Source: Bacteroidota bacterium (GTDB lineage: Bacteria > Bacteroidota > Bacteroidia > Bacteroidales > Prolixibacteraceae). From it: a DNA stretch of 5,304 nucleotides. Shown piece after piece: positions 1-5,304 of this stretch. The notes beneath the pieces were generated by a model. The model was not told where the DNA came from and did no database searches. It saw only the letters and a program-made list of their open reading frames with translations. The stretch lies in NCBI GenBank assembly GCA_030706665.1, contig JAUZOB010000242.1, positions 1 to 5,304 of the forward strand. Direction: 5' to 3'. The first letter of the stretch is position 1. Every line of letters starts with the position of its first letter. A program made the translations under genes and the position numbers.

Positions 1-1
1 G

Positions 2-217
2 AATGGAAATCAAATCGAATTAAATGCTCCGAATAATAGTGCATCGAACCGATATGTTTCTACTATGAAATACAATGGTTCAACCTATGAGAAAAACTGG
101 TTAAGCCATAAAGCACTTCTTCAGGGAGCGAAAATTGATTTTACAATGTCTCCGATACCGAATAAAAAGAAGGGGATTAAGAAAGAAGATTTTCCTTATT
201 CGTTTTCAAATCAATAA
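2..217 (+). CDS. GH92 family exo-alpha-mannosidase-like hydrolase, C-terminal end (5' truncated by window)
   Basis: Only the last 71 codons and the TAA stop (215-217) are present; the gene runs in from the left edge. The peptide carries the pattern typical of the very end of family 92 glycoside hydrolases: a SNRYVSTMKYNG segment, then YEKNWLSHKALLQGAKIDF, then a Met-Ser-x-x-Pro-Asn turn (MSPIPNKKKG), and a short tail with Pro-Tyr-Ser just before the stop. GH92 enzymes are mostly calcium-dependent, inverting exo-alpha-mannosidases, usually secreted to the periplasm or cell surface in Bacteroidota. The catalytic acid/base and calcium site lie upstream, outside the window, so specificity cannot be judged. 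A sugar transporter follows 62 bases downstream on the same strand with no terminator between them, so the two are likely co-transcribed. The family call rests on recognising the C-terminal pattern, not on a search. Confidence 0.8.
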   Translation, partial: NGNQIELNAPNNSASNRYVSTMKYNGSTYEKNWLSHKALLQGAKIDFTMSPIPNKKKGIKKEDFPYSFSNQ

Positions 218-279
218 AAAAATATTTAATTTGTTGCATATCTAATTCAATTCAAAACGCTATTAATTCAATCATTTAC

Positions 280-1449
280 ATGAAAAAATCGACTTCATAC
301 GCTAAAGTACTACCTGTACTATTCGGATTTTTCATCATGGGATTTGTTGACGTGGTAGGTATTTCAACCAGCTACGTGAAAAAAGATTTCGGATTGAGCG
401 ATACACTCGCTAACCTTCTCCCTATGATGGTGTTTTTATGGTTTGCTGTTTTTTCAGTTCCAACCGGTATTTTTATGAATACTCTGGGAAGGAGAAAAAC
501 AGTATTGCTAAGTATGGTGATCACTTTTGTTGCAATGCTTGTTCCACTTGTGGCTTACGATTTTACAGTCGTACTGATTGCATTTGCCTTACTGGGAATT
601 GGAAATACTATTTTGCAGGTTTCTCTTAATCCATTGTTGACTAATGTCGTAAGTGGAGAGAGATTGACCAGTAGTTTGACACTTGGACAGTTTACCAAAG
701 CAATTGCATCATTTGTAGGACCAATCATTGCAGGTGTTGCTGCCGGTACTTTAGGCAACTGGAAGCTACTCTTCCCGATCTTTGCAGGAATTACACTGAT
801 TTCATCACTTTGGCTTTTCTTTACTCAGATTCACGAAGAGCCTGCAAAAGGGAAATCATCTTCTTTCGGAAGTTGCTTCGGATTGTTAACCGATACGACC
901 ATTCTTTTGCTGTTCCTGGGAATCGTTTTTGTGGTAGGTGTTGATGTAGGATTGAATACCACAGTACCTAAATTTTTGATGGAAAGATGCGACATTCCAC
1001 TTGAAAAAGCAGGATTGGGAACTAGCCTTTATTTCCTGGCTCGTACCTTAGGTGCATTTATCGGAGCAATTTTATTGGTGAAAATTTCAAGCCGTCGATT
1101 TTTTATTGTGAGTATGATTGTTGCAATTGTAGCAATGGCTGTTATGTTGACACTGAATAGTCTTTGGGCTATCGGAGCTATGGTATTTATCCTTGGTTTT
1201 GCTTGCGCTAATGTTTTCTCAATCATTTTCTCTTTTGCCTTGAAAAGAAAACCGGAACGTGCAAATGAAATTTCAGGATTAATGATTATGGGGGTTGCAG
1301 GTGGAGCTATTGTTCCTCCGATTATGGGACTTTTATCAGATGCGTTTGGCTCACAGATTGGCGGATTATTGGTATTATTGCTATGTTTGGCTTATCTGTT
1401 ATTCTGTGCGTATAAAGTTAAAGAAGCACCTAAAGCCCAAGAAGCATAA
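280..1449 (+). CDS. FucP-like (FHS family) sugar MFS transporter
   Basis: A complete 389-residue polytopic inner-membrane protein with about twelve hydrophobic segments and a hydrophilic central loop near residues 181-205, the usual MFS 6+6 layout. Family signs are a TM2-3 loop with GIFMNTLGRRK (63-73), a TM4 block QVSLNPLLTN (113-122) matching the FHS 'ETxxNPF' block, and IFSFALK followed by GGAIVPPIMGLLSDAFG (341-357), which closely matches the end of E. coli FucP as I recall it. FHS proteins are proton-coupled importers of fucose, glucose, galactose or related sugars. Next to a GH92 gene, mannose or a small mannoside is a reasonable but unproven substrate. ATG 280 is the first in-frame ATG after the upstream gene; no Shine-Dalgarno is seen, normal for Bacteroidota. 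It ends in tandem TAA TAA, followed by a strong terminator. Oddity: the two acidic residues important in FucP (Asp46, Glu135) appear to align with Gly27 and Gln113. MFS call near certain, FHS branch likely, substrate open. Confidence 0.9.
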   Translation: MKKSTSYAKVLPVLFGFFIMGFVDVVGISTSYVKKDFGLSDTLANLLPMMVFLWFAVFSVPTGIFMNTLGRRKTVLLSMVITFVAMLVPLVAYDFTVVLIAFALLGIGNTILQVSLNPLLTNVVSGERLTSSLTLGQFTKAIASFVGPIIAGVAAGTLGNWKLLFPIFAGITLISSLWLFFTQIHEEPAKGKSSSFGSCFGLLTDTTILLLFLGIVFVVGVDVGLNTTVPKFLMERCDIPLEKAGLGTSLYFLARTLGAFIGAILLVKISSRRFFIVSMIVAIVAMAVMLTLNSLWAIGAMVFILGFACANVFSIIFSFALKRKPERANEISGLMIMGVAGGAIVPPIMGLLSDAFGSQIGGLLVLLLCLAYLLFCAYKVKEAPKAQEA

Positions 1450-1481
1450 TAAACCGCGAAGCTTTTTAGATTATTAAATAT

Positions 1482-1540
1482 TAAAGGCTGAGAGCCTGAG
1501 AAGAGAATCCTCTTCCCAGACTTTCAGCCTTTACCTTTTT
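1482..1540 (+). terminator. Strong Rho-independent terminator after the GH92-transporter operon
   Basis: Bases 1482-1505 pair in one continuous register with 1510-1533 around a 4-base AATC loop. The outer arm is TAAAGGCTGAGAG against CTTTCAGCCTTTA and the inner arm is AAGAG against CTCTT. Only two positions mismatch (A1499/C1516 and C1495/A1520) and one pair is G-T. CCTTTTT (1534-1540) follows directly, giving the U-tract. It starts 32 bases after the transporter stop. The long stem makes this one of the clearest signals in the window. Confidence 0.9.
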
Positions 1541-1723
1541 ACATGATTATCCCTTGTATGAAAATCTTAGACAGAAACAGATTAAATGCAGTTATATTTC
1601 TAATATTTGAAAATATTACCATCAAAGAAGCTCAACTAGAACTTTTTTATCTCTTTATAAGTTGGTTTATTTTTTTACCGGAAAAAAGTGATATTATTTA
1701 TTGAAAAATCAATTTAGCTTACT

Positions 1724-1778
1724 GATTCAGAAACAATAGATTAATTCTAATTTATCTGTTTCTGAATTAATATTTTTT
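1724..1778 (+). terminator. Second terminator-like hairpin inside the intergenic region
   Basis: ATTCAGAAACA (1725-1735) is perfectly complementary to TGTTTCTGAAT (1757-1767), an 11-bp stem that a G-T pair at 1724/1768 can extend. The loop is 21 bases. A six-T run (1773-1778) follows five bases past the uninterrupted stem. The stem is A/T-rich and the loop long, so termination would be weaker than at 1482-1540. It sits 20 bases after the stop of the 53-codon ORF at 1543-1704, so it could end a small transcript, act as a backup terminator, or be a protein-binding inverted repeat. Confidence 0.45.
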
Positions 1779-1818
1779 ATTTCTAATATTATTAAAAATA
1801 TCAGGATTATCAGCCATT

Positions 1819-1826
1819 TATCTTTG
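1819..1826 (+). promoter_or_regulatory. Possible Bacteroidota -7 promoter element (TATCTTTG)
   Basis: TATCTTTG matches the Bacteroidota sigma-ABfr -7 consensus TAnnTTTG. No clear TTG-type -33 box lies at the expected distance upstream, and the site is about 540 bases from the next confident start. It is an isolated consensus match in AT-rich DNA and therefore weak. Confidence 0.2.
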
Positions 1827-1888
1827 TGGAGAGAGTTATTAAAAGACAGTAATTTATGTGTTCAATTTCTGCTGATATTATCCCTGAA

Positions 1889-1896
1889 TATCTTTG
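1889..1896 (+). promoter_or_regulatory. Second possible -7 promoter element (TATCTTTG)
   Basis: This is the same octamer as at 1819, exactly 70 bases downstream and again followed by T. It matches TAnnTTTG but has no convincing -33 box. If used, it would give the giant gene a 5' leader of roughly 460 bases. It overlaps the minus-strand stretch considered as a coding relic, so at most one of the two readings is likely to be meaningful. Confidence 0.22.
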
Positions 1897-2361
1897 TATA
1901 TTAAGTTTTCATTCTTCCCGAACCTTAATCGAAATTCTTCGTAATGATAAATAAATTCTGCTTTAGATTCTAATAAGCGAATTATGATCTATGTTCTTAA
2001 TATTAAATACCGCAATATTCTGTCTGTTAAGAAGTGAAGTGTTAGTTAATAGAATATTAATAGCATTTGCTTTTAAAGAATTATATAAACATGAATTAAT
2101 ATTTACGATTAATATAAAATTGTGTAACTCTTAAAGATGGAAAAATAAACAAGATCGATATGTTCAAATAAAAGGAAAAAAATGTAACAGATAATATTAC
2201 GCTCACATCACAGGCTAATAAATCACAAACGCTTTTTTCTTTTCGCAGAGAGCCTTGCCCATAAAGATGATAAGAAAAGTATTTGTTGTATTCTCTTCTG
2301 TTGGTTTACTGAATCCAACTGGTTCCTATCAGTTTTGCGGTATTATGAATATTGAGAATTT

Positions 2362-2466
2362 ATGAAAAGATATTTAAGTACAATATTCAGTAAGGGGATA
2401 ATATTTATCACCTCGGCAATCCTTTTCTACGCCACAATATGTTTCCCTGAAAATTTATTTGCTCAG
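2362..2466 (+). other. Signal peptide of the giant repeat protein
   Basis: Residues 1-35 have a short basic N-terminus (Lys2, Arg3, Lys11), a hydrophobic core (about Ile13 to Cys27) and a Phe-Ala-Gln end (33-35). This is the type I signal peptidase site common in Bacteroidota, with cleavage probably after Ala34 or Gln35. Cys27 is preceded by Ala-Thr-Ile rather than a small residue at -1 and is followed by further pre-sequence, so it is not a good lipobox. The protein is therefore expected to cross the inner membrane by Sec. Confidence 0.8.
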
Positions 2467-5304
2467 AATTGTAGTCTGAGTGCAAGCGCTGATCAAACAA
2501 TTTGTGAAAATCAACCATTAGTTCTCGTAGGACAAAAAAGTGGAACATTTTACGGAGATGGAAGTACAACCTGGTCTCAGATAGAGGGACCTTTGGTTGT
2601 AATTACTTCACCGAATTCATTGTCAACAAGTGTTACTGGATTTTCAGGAGGAAATACCTATACGTTCAGACTTTCCGGGAAATGCCAGGATGGTTCATTA
2701 GTTTATGACGATGTGAAAATTATCGTGATGCCCTATGATATTGCCACTGCTTCTTACATTCAGGGGAAATGTAATACCGGAACTTTCCGAATTACAGGAA
2801 ATCAACCTACCATAGGAACCGGGCTTTGGAGTATTATCGGTGATGCGAATGGTGCTACAATTCTGAACCCAACAAATCCGACGACCTCGGTAGTGGGATT
2901 GGCGATTGGAAAAAGTGTGGTTCTTCAATGGAAAATAAATAACGGAACTTGTCCTGAAAGTACGAGTGAAATAACACTTACCAACTGGGCTCCTCCTGCC
3001 GCAAATGCCGGTCCTGATCAGAGTAACTGTAATAATGATTCATTTGTAATGAATGCAAATGCTGTTCCGGATTATGCGGAAGGGAAATGGTCAATTGAGG
3101 GAGCTTCTAACGGTGCCTCGATAGATTATACTGATTTCCATAATGCCAAAGCACATGTGTCCGGATTGGAACCAGGTAAGAGCGTAACTTTAAGATGGAC
3201 AATTACAGCCGGAGGGTGTACCTCGAATTCAGATGATGTAGTTTTAAAAAACGATGCTCCACCTACATCTGCAGATGCAGGTCCAGATCAGATGAATTGC
3301 GGGAATGGGACTTTTCTGTTGGCTGCAAATGCACCAATAATAGGGAAAGGAGAATGGAGTATTATAAGTGAAGCCAATGGTGCAACTATCTCTAGTATAT
3401 ATACTCCAAATGCTTTAGTGACAAATCTTAAATCCGGATGTTCGGTAACGTTACGTTGGACCATCCGAAATGGAAGCTGTGATTCCTCTTCGGATGATGT
3501 AGTCTTAACTAATTTTGGGTCAGTTACCGGAACTGATCAGTCAAACTGTAACAACGGGACTTTTATTTTATCTGCAAATTCTCCTACTCCAGGGTCAGGA
3601 TTATGGACGATTGTAGGAAGTGCTCATGGTGCTCAGATCTCAAATCCGACAAGTCCGAATGCAACAGTAAACGGGGTGGCGGCAGGAAATCGTGTTACAC
3701 TGCGTTGGACCGTAACGAACGGAGCTTGTTCTCAGTCCTCTGATGTAGTTCTGACAAACTACGGGATGCCCGAAACCATTACAGCAGGGCCGAATCAGAC
3801 AAACTGCAATAACGAGACTTTTATAATGGCTGCCAGCTCTGCCGGGTTGGCTATCGGTACATGGTCAATCAAAGGATCGGCGAATGGCGCGGTAATCACT
3901 GAACTTCACAATCCGGCAACAACAGTCACTGGCTTGAATCCGGGGAGCTCGGTTATCCTGACTTGGACTGTCGCAAATGGAACCTGTACACCTCAGAGCA
4001 GTGATGTCATGCTGACAAATTATGCAATACCGACACAAGCGAATGCCGGTCCTGATCAAATTAATTGCAATTCGGGCACTTTTATTCTTGCAGGGAATAC
4101 TCCGGCTGCCGGTATTGGCAAATGGTCATTTGCCGGATCCGATTACGGAGCAATCATTGCTGATCCAACAAACCCAACTACATCTGTAACAGGAGTGCCT
4201 GCAGGGGAAGCTATCACGCTTAGATGGACGATTGCTAATGGAACCTGTACCTCTTCTTCCGATGAGGTAATGCTGACGAATAAAGCAGAAGCCCCTATTG
4301 CAAATGCCGGGATAAATCAGACACAATCGAATAGCGGAACGTTTGTGATGAACGCAAATAATTCCTCACCGGGAGTAGGAACATGGACCATACAGGGCTC
4401 AGCTAATGGTGCAACAATTGCAGATATTCATAATCCGGTGACAACGGTTTCCGGATTAAATCCCGATTGCCAGGCTGTTTTAAGATGGACAATTGATAAT
4501 GCTCCTTGTCCTTCAACATATAGTGAAGTGACATTGAAGAATGATGCCCTGCCAACGATTGCAAATGCAGGTCCCGATCTTTCCAATTGCAATAACGGAT
4601 CATTTACCTTAGGTGGAAATACTCCGACTGTGGGCAAAGGATTGTGGACTATAATCGGCATAAATTATGGAGTAACAATTGCGGATCCGTCAAATCCTGT
4701 TTCTTCAGTAACCGGACTGCAAGCCGGAAAGAGTGTCGTTCTAAGATGGACTATCTCCAATGGAATTTCACCGGCAAGTTACGATGAGGTTGAACTCACG
4801 AATTATGCTCCTCCATCAAATGCTATTGCCGGAGCTAACCAAACCAATTGCAATAATGGTTCTTTTACCATGGCGGCTAATACTCCTGCCTCAGGGGAAG
4901 GAACATGGAGTATTTCCGGACCTGCCAATGGAACTGTTATTACAGATATTCATAATCCGACAACCACTATAACCGGTTTACTGTCTGGGAACAGTGCAAC
5001 ATTGGTCTGGACTATCAGTAATGGCGTTTGCAACTCTAATTCTGCGAGTGTTGTTTTGACAAACCTGAATGAATTGCCAATAGCAAACGCCGGATCGGAT
5101 CAAACGAATTGTCAGAGCGGTAGCTTTTCATTAAATGCAAATAGTGTTTCATCTCCTGCAACAGGAACATGGACATTTGTCGGGGCGGCTAACGGAGCTA
5201 AGATATCGAATGTAAATGATCCGAAAGCAACAGTTTCCGGTTTAACTGAAGGCAGCAGTACGACATTACGGTGGACACTGACCAATGATGTTTGTTCTTC
5301 AACA
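2362..5304 (+). CDS. Giant secreted PKD/Ig-like repeat protein, N-terminal 981 residues (3' truncated by window)
   Basis: The frame is open from ATG 2362 to the last base (981 codons, no stop), so the protein continues beyond the window. An in-frame TGA at 2353-2355 makes ATG 2362 the first possible ATG. Residues 1-34/35 form a signal peptide: basic MKRY start, hydrophobic core near 13-27, and LFAQ just before the mature sequence. Residues about 36-126 are a divergent Ig/PKD-like domain. From residue 127 there are ten tandem repeats of about 87 residues, each with NAGPDQ(T/S)NCNNG, W(S/T)I, ANGA, NPxTTVxG, LRWT and NG(T)C motifs and usually two cysteines. There is no catalytic motif. Proteins with this repeat type in Bacteroidota are large exported surface proteins that often end in a type IX secretion (gliding-associated) C-terminal domain. 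That end is not visible here, so export route and anchoring are inference. An adhesin or extracellular scaffold role is likely; the ligand is unknown. Confidence 0.88.
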   Translation, partial: MKRYLSTIFSKGIIFITSAILFYATICFPENLFAQNCSLSASADQTICENQPLVLVGQKSGTFYGDGSTTWSQIEGPLVVITSPNSLSTSVTGFSGGNTYTFRLSGKCQDGSLVYDDVKIIVMPYDIATASYIQGKCNTGTFRITGNQPTIGTGLWSIIGDANGATILNPTNPTTSVVGLAIGKSVVLQWKINNGTCPESTSEITLTNWAPPAANAGPDQSNCNNDSFVMNANAVPDYAEGKWSIEGASNGASIDYTDFHNAKAHVSGLEPGKSVTLRWTITAGGCTSNSDDVVLKNDAPPTSADAGPDQMNCGNGTFLLAANAPIIGKGEWSIISEANGATISSIYTPNALVTNLKSGCSVTLRWTIRNGSCDSSSDDVVLTNFGSVTGTDQSNCNNGTFILSANSPTPGSGLWTIVGSAHGAQISNPTSPNATVNGVAAGNRVTLRWTVTNGACSQSSDVVLTNYGMPETITAGPNQTNCNNETFIMAASSAGLAIGTWSIKGSANGAVITELHNPATTVTGLNPGSSVILTWTVANGTCTPQSSDVMLTNYAIPTQANAGPDQINCNSGTFILAGNTPAAGIGKWSFAGSDYGAIIADPTNPTTSVTGVPAGEAITLRWTIANGTCTSSSDEVMLTNKAEAPIANAGINQTQSNSGTFVMNANNSSPGVGTWTIQGSANGATIADIHNPVTTVSGLNPDCQAVLRWTIDNAPCPSTYSEVTLKNDALPTIANAGPDLSNCNNGSFTLGGNTPTVGKGLWTIIGINYGVTIADPSNPVSSVTGLQAGKSVVLRWTISNGISPASYDEVELTNYAPPSNAIAGANQTNCNNGSFTMAANTPASGEGTWSISGPANGTVITDIHNPTTTITGLLSGNSATLVWTISNGVCNSNSASVVLTNLNELPIANAGSDQTNCQSGSFSLNANSVSSPATGTWTFVGAANGAKISNVNDPKATVSGLTEGSSTTLRWTLTNDVCSST
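2740..5304 (+). repeat. Ten tandem PKD/Ig-like repeats of about 87 residues (about 261 bases)
   Basis: Approximate unit starts are 2740, 3001, 3271, 3520, 3778, 4039, 4300, 4561, 4822 and 5083; the tenth unit is cut by the window edge. Unit 1 lacks the NAGPDQ opening but keeps KCNTGTF, WSIIGDANGA and NGTC. The Q of NAGPDQ (or its equivalent) falls at residues 220, 310, 393, 479, 566, 653, 740, 827 and 914, so spacing is irregular (90, 83, 86) early and then exactly 87. Unit 4 opens with a shortened VTGTDQ. LRWT is kept in nearly every unit (LTWT in 5, LVWT in 9, LQWK in 1). Most units have a Cys after NAGPDQxN and another after NG(T), probably a disulfide in the oxidising extracellular space. 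DNA identity between units is low to moderate, so the array is old or under diversifying change rather than freshly amplified. Confidence 0.9.

Larger units (their letters stand above)
1541..2361. other. Long AT-rich intergenic region without a confident gene
   Basis: About 820 bases between the operon terminator and the repeat-protein start, clearly more AT-rich than the genes on either side. No ORF with convincing coding character spans it. It holds a 53-codon + strand ORF (1543-1704) starting just past the terminator T-tract, a second terminator-like hairpin (1724-1778), an imperfect duplication (1571-1607 and 1728-1790), two TATCTTTG octamers (1819 and 1889), and broken minus-strand open stretches between 2130 and 1878. 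A 32-codon + strand ORF (2267-2365) has a stop overlapping the next start. The promoter and 5' leader of the giant gene must lie here unless it is transcribed from further upstream. The lack of a clear gene and the AT bias fit a regulatory region, decayed sequence, or both. Confidence 0.6.

Noticed and set aside
438..1477. Small overlapping frames in the transporter gene (438-629 and 1295-1477 on +, 555-758 and 1029-1226 on -)
   Set aside because: All overlap the well-supported MFS transporter in other frames and have no independent start signal or domain.
1827..1862. Minus-strand frame near 1862-1738 with a hydrophobic stretch that could be a membrane peptide
   Set aside because: It has no start codon in frame, sits in very AT-rich DNA where Ile/Leu/Phe/Lys runs arise by chance, and crosses the hairpin at 1724-1778.
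2440..2445. Cys27 of the giant protein as a lipoprotein lipobox cysteine
   Set aside because: The preceding residues are Ala-Thr-Ile, so the -1 position is not small, and a better signal peptidase I site (LFAQ) follows at 32-35.
2698..4661. Several minus-strand open frames of 64-77 codons inside the repeat-protein gene
   Set aside because: They lie antisense to a clearly coding repeat array and recur at similar repeat phases, so they are shadows of the + strand codon pattern, with no recognisable domain.
4760..4972. A 70-codon + strand frame within repeats 8-9
   Set aside because: It is an alternate frame of the repeat protein; the in-frame NAGPDQ/LRWT repeats are uninterrupted through the same bases.
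2740..5304. CRISPR array or mobile repeat as an explanation for the periodic sequence
   Set aside because: The period is about 261 bases with diverged units that keep one reading frame and protein motifs; there are no short identical direct repeats with unique spacers.

Overview
The window looks like chromosomal DNA of a member of the Bacteroidota, probably a Bacteroidales-type glycan degrader. The evidence is a glycoside hydrolase family 92 (GH92) C-terminus next to a FucP-like sugar transporter, the absence of Shine-Dalgarno sequences before the starts, TAnnTTTG-type promoter-like octamers, and a very long secreted protein made of PKD/Ig-like repeats of the NAGPDQ type common in this phylum. 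Genus and species cannot be read from the sequence.

Left part (1-1540): the last 71 codons of a GH92 exo-alpha-mannosidase-like enzyme are followed, after 62 bases on the same strand, by a complete 389-residue sugar transporter of the FHS (fucose-galactose-glucose-H+ symporter) branch of the major facilitator superfamily. They probably form the end of a glycan-utilisation operon: the hydrolase releases a monosaccharide (mannose by family knowledge) and the transporter takes it across the inner membrane. A long, almost perfect hairpin with a T-tract closes the operon at 1482-1540.

Middle part (1541-2361): about 820 bases that are strikingly AT-rich, with no gene that can be called with confidence. 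The stretch holds a second terminator-like hairpin (1724-1778), an imperfect internal duplication, two identical TATCTTTG octamers spaced by 70 bases, a 53-codon ORF, a 32-codon ORF overlapping the next gene's start, and a possible degraded minus-strand coding relic.

Right part (2362-5304): the first 981 codons of a giant secreted protein open through the right edge of the window. It has a signal peptide, one divergent Ig/PKD-like domain, and then ten tandem repeats of about 87 residues. It is most likely a surface or extracellular repeat protein (adhesin-like). Its C-terminus, which would show how it is exported and anchored, lies outside. The repeats show a two-unit superperiod of exactly 522 bases and local loss of the conserved cysteine pair. 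No mobile element, CRISPR array, tRNA or rRNA is visible.
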